Source: Lachnospiraceae bacterium (GTDB lineage Bacteria; Bacillota; Clostridia; Lachnospirales; Lachnospiraceae). Taken from it: 64,000 nucleotides of DNA. Location: contig JAAWRC010000004.1 in assembly GCA_022800815.1 (NCBI GenBank), positions 1 through 64,000 of the forward strand. Reading direction: 5' to 3'. Below, in pieces: positions 35,046 to 43,522 of the stretch. A program made the position numbers and the translations under genes. The notes under the pieces are model-generated. The model was not told the origin of the DNA, did no database searches, and saw only the letters and a list, made by a program, of their open reading frames with translations. Position 1 is the first letter of the stretch. Each line of letters opens with the position of its first letter.

Positions 35046-36092
35046 TTGAAAAAACCATCCAGGCTGCATTATCTTTCCAATCGGGTGCTTTTCATGGGGG
35101 GAGCCGTCTTTGGATTTCTTTTTCTTCAGGCGGCCGGTTCCCTGTTTCTCTTTTTTCACGGGGAAACGGAATTTTGGATGTTCCTTCTCTACCTGGGACT
35201 GTTTGTGGGAGGGATTTTTGTTTTTCTGTTCTGGATCGTCCGTCCCTATCTGCGCTCGGAGATGCTTGCTAGACGGTTTCTGGACGGCTATGCCCTGGAC
35301 AGCAAGCAAAACCTGCAGATGGCGCTTCTGACTCCTTCTTCTAAGAGGCAGTGGGAGGAGGTGGAACGGGTGCTTCACTCTCCGCAGTTGATGGAGCTCA
35401 ATAAAAGGCAGGCCCAGTACCTGGCCCTCCAGAATCAGATCAATCCCCATTTTCTCTACAACACGCTGGAGAGTATCCGTGGGGAGGCCTTGATTGCGGG
35501 GCTTGGCGGCGTGGCCGACATGACGGAGGCGCTGGCGAAATTTTTCCGCTATACCATCACCAAGGTGGAGAATCTGGTCTCCGTGGAGGAGGAGCTTGAC
35601 AATTGTGAGACGTATTTTTGCATTCAGAAGTACCGGTTCGGCGACAGGCTGGAGCTCCACGTGGAGTATGAGCCGGCGGAGTTTGAGGAGATCATGAGCT
35701 GCCGCATTCCGAAGTTGACGCTCCAGCCCATTCTGGAGAACAGCATCATCCACGGGACGGAACCGAAGGTGGGAACGGGGAACCTGAAGATTCAGTTTGA
35801 ACGGACGGACTGTCGTCTGATCATCCGGATTTCGGACGACGGCGTGGGCATGGATGAGGAGGCGCTTGCCAGGCTGAACCGCCGTCTCGGCAGGGACGGG
35901 AAAAGCCTGGAATATCACCGGGAGCCGGAAAAGGGCGGGATCGCCCTGGTGAATGTGAATAACCGGATTCATCTGATTTTCGGGGAGGAGTATGGCATGC
36001 ATGTCTATTCCATGGCAGGCGTGGGGACGGACGTGGAGATCACGGTGCCCACGGACGTGGAGGAGGAGATCGGGCGGAGGGGGATTGTGTGA
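35046..36092 (+). CDS. YesM-type sensor histidine kinase with minimal sensor
   Basis: 348 residues. Two membrane segments (about 14-36 and 44-64) are separated by fewer than ten residues, so there is almost no extracytoplasmic domain. The His_kinase domain has QINPHFLYNTLESIR (His135), and the ATPase part has the N-box LQPILENSIIHG and G-box DDGVGM. TTG start at 35046 after AGGAGGGG; no ATG or GTG sits nearby in frame. YesM proteins normally carry a large external sensor domain; its absence implies the signal comes from another protein. Confidence 0.88.
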   Translation: MKKPSRLHYLSNRVLFMGGAVFGFLFLQAAGSLFLFFHGETEFWMFLLYLGLFVGGIFVFLFWIVRPYLRSEMLARRFLDGYALDSKQNLQMALLTPSSKRQWEEVERVLHSPQLMELNKRQAQYLALQNQINPHFLYNTLESIRGEALIAGLGGVADMTEALAKFFRYTITKVENLVSVEEELDNCETYFCIQKYRFGDRLELHVEYEPAEFEEIMSCRIPKLTLQPILENSIIHGTEPKVGTGNLKIQFERTDCRLIIRISDDGVGMDEEALARLNRRLGRDGKSLEYHREPEKGGIALVNVNNRIHLIFGEEYGMHVYSMAGVGTDVEITVPTDVEEEIGRRGIV

Positions 36093-37642
36093 TGCGGAGG
36101 GAAGTGTTTCGGATGGAGCGGGTCACCTGCATCGAACAGGGGATCACCCAGCTTGAGGATTTTAATCTGCAGATCTACGAGGGGGAGGTGATGGGGCTTC
36201 TTCTCATCAATGCCTATGGCCTGCAGACGTTCCTGAATCTTTTGGAGGTCAGCCAGCCCCTTTATGACGGGTATATTTATTATGGAAAAAAGATGATCAA
36301 TTCCTGGAGGAGTTTTGGGAAGTGCTACAACCGGATCAGCATTGTCCGGACCCAGAGCAGTTTGGCGGAGGGACTTACGGTGGCGGACAACGTGTTTGTC
36401 ATGCGGCGGGGGTTTAAGCAGCGCATCATCCGACCGGCGCTTTTGCAAAAGCAGTTGGAGCCGTATTTTAAGGAGATTGGCATGGAGCTCTCCGCAGACA
36501 TGTACGTGGAGCGTTTAAGTGCCTTTGAGCGGATCGTGGTGGAGATTTTGCGGGCCGTGATTTTAGGGCACCGGCTCATCGTCCTCCATGAGGTCGGCAC
36601 CATCGTGAGCGGGACGGAGCTGGAAAAGCTTCACGAGATCATCCGCTATTATGCGGCGCAGGGGATTTCGTTTATTTATATCAGTCTTCATTATGAAGAG
36701 ATTTTTCAGATCGGCGACAGGTCCGCCCTCTTTGCCCACGGCAGGATTCAGAAGGTGACGGGCCGGGCGGAGATGGAGCGGGACGCCGTCCGCTTTTATC
36801 GTGGAGAGTATGACCGGATGGTGAGGGGACGTCTGGAAACGCTGGGGCCGACGCCGGCGAATCGAAAGACCGTGGTTTCTATTCGGAATGTCTCCTGTGA
36901 CGGGCTTGAGGGTCTTACCTTTGAGATTCGGGAGGGGGAATGCCTGACCATCCAGAGCTTGAGCGAGGGGGTGTTTCAGAGACTGGTGGGGATTCTGGAG
37001 GAAGAGGTGTATCTGACCGGGGGCAGGATCCTCGTGGACGGGAGGGCGGCGAGTCCGAGAAGGAGCAGGAGCATTGCCGTTTTGAAGGAGCAGTCCACCT
37101 CGACCATGTTGTTTCCGGAACTGAACAACATGGACAACCTGTGTCTCGGTCTTTCCAGGAGGGTGGCCCATGTATGGCTTGGCAGGAGCATTCGGGCCAG
37201 TGTCCGGCAGGAGTACGGGGAGGTGTTTGGGGAGGATTTTTTCTCTCTTTATCCGGACCAGCTTTCGGAACGGCAGAAGTGCCGGCTGGTCTATACACGG
37301 ATTCTCTTACAGCGGCCCAGGGCCGTATTCTGCATCCAGCCTTTCAAGGGAGCCGACCTGCCCCACCGGATGTTCATCTGGAAGATGTTGAAGATGCTTT
37401 TGGACAGGAAGATCGCCGTGGTGATCCTGGCGGTGAACCTGGCGGATTCTTTGTCTCTGGCGGAGCGGCTTTTGCGGATCAACGCCTCTGGCGTGGCAGA
37501 GGAAATCGACAGAAGCGCCTTCGGCTCCCTGCCGGCGACGGCCCCCTGGAAGTATCTCTACCAGGAAGACGGAGGTGAGAGGCGGCGGTTTCGGCCTGGG
37601 ACGGACGGTCCTCCGCCTGAGAAGAACCGGCCCCGGCCATGA
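36092..37642 (+). CDS. ABC-ATPase-like pseudoenzyme (tandem NBD without catalytic motifs)
   Basis: 516 residues with the two-domain layout of a sugar ABC ATPase (MglA/RbsA). Walker A is GLLLINAYGLQT (35-46) instead of GENGAGKST. The signature is LSAFE (142-146), Walker B is LHEVG (165-169) and the H-loop His is replaced (YISLHYEE). In domain two, Walker A is lost, the signature is LSERQ (391-395) and Walker B is AVFCIQPFKGAD (411-422). Fold markers such as Q-loop-like residues and YEGEVMG remain, so the fold is likely kept but ATP hydrolysis should be absent. It overlaps the kinase stop by one base, so it is translated with the YesN/YesM pair. Its last 164 bases overlap the convergent PopT-like gene. 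A regulatory role is inference. Confidence 0.85.
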   Translation: MRREVFRMERVTCIEQGITQLEDFNLQIYEGEVMGLLLINAYGLQTFLNLLEVSQPLYDGYIYYGKKMINSWRSFGKCYNRISIVRTQSSLAEGLTVADNVFVMRRGFKQRIIRPALLQKQLEPYFKEIGMELSADMYVERLSAFERIVVEILRAVILGHRLIVLHEVGTIVSGTELEKLHEIIRYYAAQGISFIYISLHYEEIFQIGDRSALFAHGRIQKVTGRAEMERDAVRFYRGEYDRMVRGRLETLGPTPANRKTVVSIRNVSCDGLEGLTFEIREGECLTIQSLSEGVFQRLVGILEEEVYLTGGRILVDGRAASPRRSRSIAVLKEQSTSTMLFPELNNMDNLCLGLSRRVAHVWLGRSIRASVRQEYGEVFGEDFFSLYPDQLSERQKCRLVYTRILLQRPRAVFCIQPFKGADLPHRMFIWKMLKMLLDRKIAVVILAVNLADSLSLAERLLRINASGVAEEIDRSAFGSLPATAPWKYLYQEDGGERRRFRPGTDGPPPEKNRPRP

Positions 37643-38417
37643 GCCAGGTGATCAGAAAGCCGGCGGCGGATAAGAAAAGGCAGAACAGAAGTCCCGCTCC
37701 TGTGGGCATGGACGGCAGGGCGGCGAAGATGTCCCAGAGGGAGGCCATGACGAAGCCCAGGATGACCATGTAAGACGCTTCCGGATGTTTTTTCATGGCA
37801 CGGTCCAGAAAGCGGGTCAAAAGCAGGATGCCGAAAAGCCCTCCGGCAAGAAAGGGGATCAGGAAGAAGATCTGCCCCGTTCCCATGGCCGTCAGGAGAA
37901 AGTCGTAGATGCCCATGAGATAGAGCATGGAGGAGAAGGAGATCCCGGGCAGCACCAGGGCCAGAGCGCCCAGAATCCCGGCCACAAACTGGACGAGGAT
38001 GCCGGAGAGGGAATGGTTTCCGCCCTGAAAGAGGCCCGACGGCAGGATTCGGAGGAGGAAGACGGAGGCGATGCCGAGGGCGAGGAAACAGACCGTGCGT
38101 CCGGAAAGGCCGGGACACCTGGCCGCCCGGTAGATCACGGGGACGCCTCCCACCATGACGCCCAGGACGAAAAATGCCATTTCCCGTGGAAAATGCCGGT
38201 TTAAAGCGGCCATGGGGGCAGAGAGAAGGAGGAAGGCGGCTCCGGCTCCGCAGACAAAGCGGAACAGTAGGAGCAGGTCCTCCTTTTTGTGGGTATTCAC
38301 CGCAGAGATCAGGCGGCCGTAGACGCCGAAGATCATGGCCATGGTGCCGCCGCTGACGCCGGGGACCAGCATGGAGCCTCCGATGAGAAATGCCTTGAGC
38401 ATGAGAAACCGGTCCAT
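37479..38417 (-). CDS. DUF368 membrane protein (PopT-like undecaprenyl-phosphate translocase)
   Basis: 312 residues, about eight membrane segments. The N-terminal GGSMLVPGVSGGTMAMIFG motif is repeated in modified form as LGALALVLPGISFSSMLYLMG around residue 150; such an internal repeat is a DUF368 hallmark. Members have been shown to recycle undecaprenyl phosphate across the membrane. The C-terminal ~40 residues are low-complexity and lie in the overlap with the pseudoenzyme gene. Confidence 0.82.
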   Translation of the reverse strand: MDRFLMLKAFLIGGSMLVPGVSGGTMAMIFGVYGRLISAVNTHKKEDLLLLFRFVCGAGAAFLLLSAPMAALNRHFPREMAFFVLGVMVGGVPVIYRAARCPGLSGRTVCFLALGIASVFLLRILPSGLFQGGNHSLSGILVQFVAGILGALALVLPGISFSSMLYLMGIYDFLLTAMGTGQIFFLIPFLAGGLFGILLLTRFLDRAMKKHPEASYMVILGFVMASLWDIFAALPSMPTGAGLLFCLFLSAAGFLITWLMAGAGSSQAEDRPSQAETAASHLRLPGRDTSRGPSPAGSRRRFCRFPLPRQRR

Positions 38418-38511
38418 GGGGCTCTCCTTTTTCTTCCGGGGATGTTTGGTTTATTTTATGAGGACGGCCCGCCGGGTATACCTTAATTTCCCCTGCGAAG
38501 CACACGCATTC

Positions 38512-38719
38512 TCCGCATTTTTATTTTGAACGAAAACCCAGGAAGAAAATCGGTTTTTTCTAAGCCAGAACCGTATGAAAGCCGTCGGTACTTAGAGCGT
38601 TTCGAGCCTAAGCGAAGAAAGGCTCTTATGTACCGCTACGAGCTTTTATGAGCGAGAGCGTGTTCTGGCGTGAAAAGAACCGATTTTCTTCCGTATTTCC
38701 CGTAAAATAAAAATGCGGA
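38512..38719. repeat. palindromic repeat element, copy A (208 bp)
   Basis: An element with inverted ends TCCGCATTTTTATTTT (38512-38527) and its complement (38704-38719). Further inverted blocks lie inside: GGAAGAAAATCGG near 38541, GCCAGAAC/GTTCTGGC, and GGTACTTAGAGC with its partial partner. The inside is largely shared with copy B at 44443. It lies between the divergent PopT-like gene and the nik promoter, ending 17 bases before the nik -35. Confidence 0.85.
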
Positions 38720-38736
38720 AATGGAAGCAAGAATAG

Positions 38737-38765
38737 TTGACAGCCGGCGGATCATCGTTTATAAT
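38737..38765 (+). promoter_or_regulatory. consensus sigma-A promoter of the nik operon
   Basis: TTGACA (38737-38742), 17 bp, TATAAT (38760-38765). It predicts a 5' leader of about 320 bases before nikA. I see no NikR-type GTATGA palindrome near it. Confidence 0.88.
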
Positions 38766-38820
38766 TGGAGTCGAAATGAATCGGATCAAGTGCCGGATTT
38801 TCCGGGTAAAAGAGAACTGA

Positions 38821-39096
38821 GTGAGATTCTCAGACGAACTGGTCACTGTGAAGGGGAGCGTTTCTGCAGATGCCATTGTGCGAGAGCATGAGAAGGTGCG
38901 GGAGGGCGATGAACCAAAGTCAGGAAACCTGCTTGATCTTAAGGCATTGGCGCTTCCTGTACTAAGCGGTCAAATGGAGATGAAAAGTGTGCGCAGCTTT
39001 TTATCCTTCTTTTTATGGTGTCAGGAAGCGGGGATTGCCTGTTTCCTTTTTTCATTTAGAGAATTCAGTGGAAAAATCATGAGGAGGACACGATGA
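38821..39096 (+). CDS. possible small protein or leader, unrecognised
   Basis: A 91-residue frame from GTG 38821 to the nikA start (overlap of four bases). No ribosome site, no family recognised; a short 14-residue frame from 38775 ends right before it. It may be coding, a remnant, or simply the nik leader. Nothing else is visible in 38766-39092. Confidence 0.2.
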   Translation: MRFSDELVTVKGSVSADAIVREHEKVREGDEPKSGNLLDLKALALPVLSGQMEMKSVRSFLSFFLWCQEAGIACFLFSFREFSGKIMRRTR

Positions 39097-40781
39097 AGAT
39101 GAAAAAGAAGGGTTTGTGTGCGGCACTTATTTTTACGCTGCTGTTATCCCTGACGGCCTGTGGGGGGACGAAGGCGGAGGAAACGGCTCCGAAGACCCAG
39201 GCGTCGGAGGCAGGTCAGGCGGAGGCGACGAACAACCAGGAGACAGAAGACGCAGGGCAGGAGGAGACGGCGGCCGCCCACGAGGGGAAGGACACGCTGG
39301 TGGTGCGGGCAGCCAAGGACGTGGGAGATCTGAATCCCCACACCATGAAGAGTCAGATGTTCGCCCAGGACTGGGTCTATGAGAGCCTGGTGGCCATGAA
39401 GAATGGAGAGATTGTTCCGGAGCTGGCCGAGAGCTGGGAGGTTTCTGACGGGGGAAAGACTTATACCTTCCACCTCAGGGAGGGTGTGAAGTTCAGTGAC
39501 GGAAGCGAGTTTAATTCTGAGATCGCTAAAAAGAACATTGAGGCGGTCATGCGCCACGGGGACGGCTATTCCTTCCTCCAGTCTCTTTCTTCCATTGAAA
39601 GCATCGAGACGCCGGACGGGGGGACGCTGGTTCTTAAGCTGAGTGCTCCCTGCAATTCCCTGCTCAATGATTTTACTTTCAGCCGCCCGCTGGTCATGCT
39701 GGGGGAGGCGGGGTTTCCGGCGGAGGGGGACCCTTATGACAATGGGACCGCAAGCCCAATCGGGACTGGCATGTGGGTGTTGAAGGAATATGTGGCGGAC
39801 CAGTACGCCCTGTTTGAGCGGAACGAAAATTACTGGGGAGAGAAGCCTTCATTCCGGTATTTGAAGGCGGTGGTGATCCCGGACGTGAACACGGCGGCTT
39901 CCGCCTTGAAGGCGGGGGAGATCGACCTGATGGTGGACTCCACTCAGATCACGGCGGAGATGTTCAAGGAGATGGAGGCGGCGGGCTTTTCTACGGACTC
40001 GGCTCCCACCACCAGCATTTCCAACCTGAATATCAACACGGCGGGGGAGATCACCGGGGATTTGAATGTCCGGCTGGCCATGGAGTACGCCACGGACAAG
40101 GAAGCCATTTCCGAGGGGATATACGGCGGCCTCCAGCCTGCGGCCACGGCTTATTTCTCGACGGAGGTGCCTTACACGGACGTGGGACTTGAACCGTATG
40201 TCTATGACCTGGAAATGGCCAATCGGCTGTTGGAGGAGAGTGGCTGGGTCTACGAGGGGAATGACACTGTCCGCTCCAGGGACGGAAGGAAGCTGGAGAT
40301 CGACCTGATCTATGATTCTTCTGTCACCAAGGACATGGATCTGGGGCTGATCCTCCAGTCTCAGTATGCCAAGGTGGGGATTCAGTTGAACATCGTCCCC
40401 CAGGACAGCCAGGTGTACCGCCAGAACTGGGCGGCCGGGGAGTTCGGCGTCCTGATTTACAGCTCCTGGGGCGGCTCCTATGAGCCCTATGCCACGCTGG
40501 CGGCCATGGCGACGGAGGGTGACAAGTTCCACACGGTTCAGAAGGGCATGAGCAACAAGGCGGAGCTTGACGAGGTGATGCTGGACTGCTTGAGCCAGAC
40601 GGACGAAGAGAAACTGCAGGAGAATTTTGCCTATATTGTCAAGAGTTTCCACGAGGAGGCGGTCTATGTGCCGCTGACGGTGACCACGAAGCTTGGGATT
40701 TGCCGGGGCGACATGACCGGGCTGGACCTCTCTGCCGGACAGGACAGCATCGACGTGGGAAGTGTCACCTGGGCGGAATAG
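39093..40781 (+). CDS. nikA: nickel/peptide ABC transporter substrate-binding lipoprotein
   Basis: 562 residues; lipobox SLTAC (Cys23), a Glu/Ala/Thr-rich spacer to about residue 65, then an SBP family 5 domain. It resembles NikA closely in DVGDLNPHTM-SQMFAQDWVYE, SPIGTGMWVLKEY, ERNENYWGEKPS and HEEAVYVPLT. NikA-type proteins bind nickel chelates; relatives bind metallophores or peptides, so the ligand is not certain. The ATG is inside the previous frame's end, with GAGGAG upstream. Confidence 0.85.
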   Translation: MKMKKKGLCAALIFTLLLSLTACGGTKAEETAPKTQASEAGQAEATNNQETEDAGQEETAAAHEGKDTLVVRAAKDVGDLNPHTMKSQMFAQDWVYESLVAMKNGEIVPELAESWEVSDGGKTYTFHLREGVKFSDGSEFNSEIAKKNIEAVMRHGDGYSFLQSLSSIESIETPDGGTLVLKLSAPCNSLLNDFTFSRPLVMLGEAGFPAEGDPYDNGTASPIGTGMWVLKEYVADQYALFERNENYWGEKPSFRYLKAVVIPDVNTAASALKAGEIDLMVDSTQITAEMFKEMEAAGFSTDSAPTTSISNLNINTAGEITGDLNVRLAMEYATDKEAISEGIYGGLQPAATAYFSTEVPYTDVGLEPYVYDLEMANRLLEESGWVYEGNDTVRSRDGRKLEIDLIYDSSVTKDMDLGLILQSQYAKVGIQLNIVPQDSQVYRQNWAAGEFGVLIYSSWGGSYEPYATLAAMATEGDKFHTVQKGMSNKAELDEVMLDCLSQTDEEKLQENFAYIVKSFHEEAVYVPLTVTTKLGICRGDMTGLDLSAGQDSIDVGSVTWAE

Positions 40782-40794
40782 AGATACGGAGACT

Positions 40795-41727
40795 ATGGTT
40801 CGCTATATTTGTAAACAGTTTTTGGGACTTTTCCCTTTGCTGATCCTGGTATCGGCGGCGGCGTTTTTTCTGATCCGGCTGCTTCCGGGTGATCCGGCGG
40901 AGGCCTATCTGAATTCGGTCAATGCGCCTCTCACCCAGGAGAGCCTTGCGGAGGTCCGGGAGGAGCTGGGCCTGGACCTTCCCGTGCCGGTTCAGTACGG
41001 GAGATGGTTGAGGCAGGTTTTGAAGGGGGATCTGGGATATTCTTACCAGACGAAGCGGCCGGTGACGGAGGAGCTTCGGATGGATTTGAAATATACGGCG
41101 GTCCTGGCCCTGGCGGCCCTTGGCTGGGTGTTTGTCCTCAGTGCCTTGTTGGGGATTCTGTCGGCGCTTTTTGCCGGCAGACTTCCTGACCGGCTGATCC
41201 GGGGGGTTACGTTCCTGGGGGCGGCCATGCCGAAATTCTGGCTGGGGTTTCTCCTGGTGCTTCTGTTTTCGCTGAAATGGAGGCTTCTGCCGGTCCAGGG
41301 GGCCGGGGAACTAAAATGCCTGATCCTCCCTTCTTTTACTCTGGCCTGTTCTTTTATTGCCACTTACACGAAGCTTCTGCGCAACAGTATTCTGGAAATT
41401 CGGAATCAGCCTTTTGTGTCTTATGCCAGGGTCCGGGGGTTTTCCAGGCGTCAGGCCATGTTCCGCCATGTGCTCCCCAATGCCCTGCTGCCGGTGTTTA
41501 CGACGCTGGGGCTTCATTTCGGGGGGATTCTTTCGGGGGCGGTGATCGTGGAAAACGTGTTTTCCTGGCCGGGGCTCGGCAGAATGTGTGTCAGTGCGGT
41601 GGCGGCCAGAAATTATCCCATGATCCAGGGGTATATCCTTCTGATGGCGGCGGTGTTCGTGATCGCCAACTTGGTTTCGGACGTGGCCTGTGCGCTCCTG
41701 AATCCGAAGCTTCGGCTGGGGGGCTGA
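40795..41727 (+). CDS. nikB: nickel/peptide ABC transporter permease NikB
   Basis: 310 residues. The N-terminus MVRYICKQFLGLFPLLILVS and the GDPAEAYLNSVNAPLT-E segment resemble NikB/DppB. About six membrane segments; the inner-membrane EAA-type loop appears as YARVRGFSRRQAMFRHVLPNA. Start at ATG 40795, 13 bases after nikA. Confidence 0.87.
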   Translation: MVRYICKQFLGLFPLLILVSAAAFFLIRLLPGDPAEAYLNSVNAPLTQESLAEVREELGLDLPVPVQYGRWLRQVLKGDLGYSYQTKRPVTEELRMDLKYTAVLALAALGWVFVLSALLGILSALFAGRLPDRLIRGVTFLGAAMPKFWLGFLLVLLFSLKWRLLPVQGAGELKCLILPSFTLACSFIATYTKLLRNSILEIRNQPFVSYARVRGFSRRQAMFRHVLPNALLPVFTTLGLHFGGILSGAVIVENVFSWPGLGRMCVSAVAARNYPMIQGYILLMAAVFVIANLVSDVACALLNPKLRLGG

Positions 41728-41728
41728 T

Positions 41729-42520
41729 ATGAAATTCCGAATGTATTTGCTGCTGTTGTCGATTCTTGTGCTGGCCTGTCTTTTTGCGCCGGTTCTCGCC
41801 CCCTGTGATCCCAACCTGGCGGAGCCGACCGCCAAGTTTGCGGAGATTTCCAGGGAACATCTTTTGGGCACGGATTACCTGGGCCGGGACCTGTTTTCCA
41901 GGGTGCTCTGGGGCGGGCGGAACACCATGGGCTATGCGGCCCTCGTGGCGGCGGCTTCGGCTTTTCTCGGAGTCTGTCTCGGGATGCTGTCCGGATTTGC
42001 GGGCGGCCTGTTTGACGAGTGTCTGATGAAGGGGAGTGACGTTCTCCGGTCTTTTCCGGGGGTCGTCGTCGTGCTCATCGTGGTCAGTGTCCGGGGCGTG
42101 GGCATTGGAAGTATCTGCGTGGCCATGCTTCTCACCCGCTGGATCTGGTATGCCAGGATGGCCAGGAACCTGACCAGGGCGGAAATGGGGCGGACTTCCA
42201 TTCTGGCCAGCCGCATTTGTGGGAGCGGCTGGCTTAAAATCCTGAGACGCCATGTTTTCACGGCGATTCTGCCGGAGCTTCTGCCGGTGTTTTCCATTGA
42301 TTTCGGAAGCACGCTCCTTGCCATTTCCGGCTATTCGTTTCTGGGTTTGGGGATTTTGCCGCCGGAGGCGGAATGGGGCATGATGATCAGTGACGGGCGG
42401 AATTATATGGAGCATCCGGGAATGATGTTCTGGCCGGGGCTCTGTGTGGTGTTGATCGTGGTCAGTGTGAATTTCCTGGGGGACAAGCTCCGGGACGGTC
42501 TGGAGGAGAGACGGTCATGA
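41729..42520 (+). CDS. nikC: nickel/peptide ABC transporter permease NikC
   Basis: 263 residues. The LLGTDYLGRDLFSRVLWGGR segment is the classic DppC/NikC N-terminal motif; five to six membrane segments follow. It begins one base after the nikB stop and overlaps nikD by four bases. Confidence 0.87.
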   Translation: MKFRMYLLLLSILVLACLFAPVLAPCDPNLAEPTAKFAEISREHLLGTDYLGRDLFSRVLWGGRNTMGYAALVAAASAFLGVCLGMLSGFAGGLFDECLMKGSDVLRSFPGVVVVLIVVSVRGVGIGSICVAMLLTRWIWYARMARNLTRAEMGRTSILASRICGSGWLKILRRHVFTAILPELLPVFSIDFGSTLLAISGYSFLGLGILPPEAEWGMMISDGRNYMEHPGMMFWPGLCVVLIVVSVNFLGDKLRDGLEERRS

Positions 42521-43509
42521 GTGGAATGGAACCTCTGTTTGCTGCAAAAGGGCTTTCTGTCTCTCTGCGGGAAAGGGGACGGCTGCTTCCCGTGGTCTTT
42601 CCTGCGGACTTTGCCGTAAAAGCCGGCGGCTGCACGGGGATGATCGGGGAAAGTGGCTGTGGCAAGTCTGTGCTCTGCAGGGCCGTCCTGGGCCTTTTGG
42701 CGGGGGGCAGGTGGCAGGTGGAGGGGGAGGCTTTTCTGGGAGGGGAACGGATTCCCCTCGAGAATGACAGGGGGATGGACGGGTTTCGGGGAAGGCGGAT
42801 GTCCATGATCGTCCAGGACCCGCTGTCTGCTTTTGACCCGAGAATGACCATCGGCGCCCATTTTCTGGAAGGAATCGGGAGGAAGGGGCGGAAGGAACGG
42901 TATCGGGAGGCGGTTTCCGTTCTCTCACGGATGGCGCTCGGGGACCCGGAGGACGTGATGCGAAGGTATGCCTTTGAGCTTTCCGGCGGCATGCTGCAGC
43001 GGGCCCTGATTGGTTTAAGTCTTCTTGGACGCCCGGAGTTTTTGATCGCCGACGAGCCGACCACGGCCCTCGACTGTACGGTTCAGGAGGAGATTCTGCG
43101 GCTGCTTTCGGAGCTGCGGGGGGATGACGGGCTGTCTCTGCTGCTGATTTCCCACGATTTGAGCGTGATCTCCAGAATGGCGGACACGGTCTATGTGATG
43201 TATGCCGGGCGGATCGTGGAGTGCGGTCCCATGGAGGAGGTGCGAAGGTTTCCGCTTCACCCTTACACGGTCGGCTTATTTGCCTCGAGGCCGGCTTTTT
43301 CCAAGGAAAGACTCTCTGTCATGGAGGGCCGGCCCCCTGTTTTGGGGGAGTTTTCCGGGCCCGGCTGTGCCTTTGCCCCCAGATGTCCCGGGGCCGGGGA
43401 GGTGTGCCGGCTGGAGGTCCCGCCCTTTGAGTCGGCGGGCGGAGGCCATCTGGTCAGGTGTGGGCGGAAGGAGGCCTGGGGAGCATGCGGGGGCGGAGGA
43501 GGCTTCTGA
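42517..43509 (+). CDS. nikD: nickel/peptide ABC transporter ATP-binding protein NikD
   Basis: 330 residues with Walker A GESGCGKSV, signature ELSGGMLQR and Walker B LIADEPTTALD, then an oligopeptide/dipeptide C-terminal region with the Cys-containing GCAFAPRCPGAGEVC stretch. One of two ATPases of the importer. Confidence 0.87.
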   Translation: MSGMEPLFAAKGLSVSLRERGRLLPVVFPADFAVKAGGCTGMIGESGCGKSVLCRAVLGLLAGGRWQVEGEAFLGGERIPLENDRGMDGFRGRRMSMIVQDPLSAFDPRMTIGAHFLEGIGRKGRKERYREAVSVLSRMALGDPEDVMRRYAFELSGGMLQRALIGLSLLGRPEFLIADEPTTALDCTVQEEILRLLSELRGDDGLSLLLISHDLSVISRMADTVYVMYAGRIVECGPMEEVRRFPLHPYTVGLFASRPAFSKERLSVMEGRPPVLGEFSGPGCAFAPRCPGAGEVCRLEVPPFESAGGGHLVRCGRKEAWGACGGGGGF

Positions 43510-43522
43510 GGAGAGGGGGCGG

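Noticed and set aside
38737-38800. NikR operator at the nik promoter
   Set aside because: No GTATGA-N16-TCATAC-like palindrome near the promoter.
38766-39092. nik leader as a metal riboswitch (NiCo type)
   Set aside because: I could not find the expected four-helix pattern; the length alone is not evidence.
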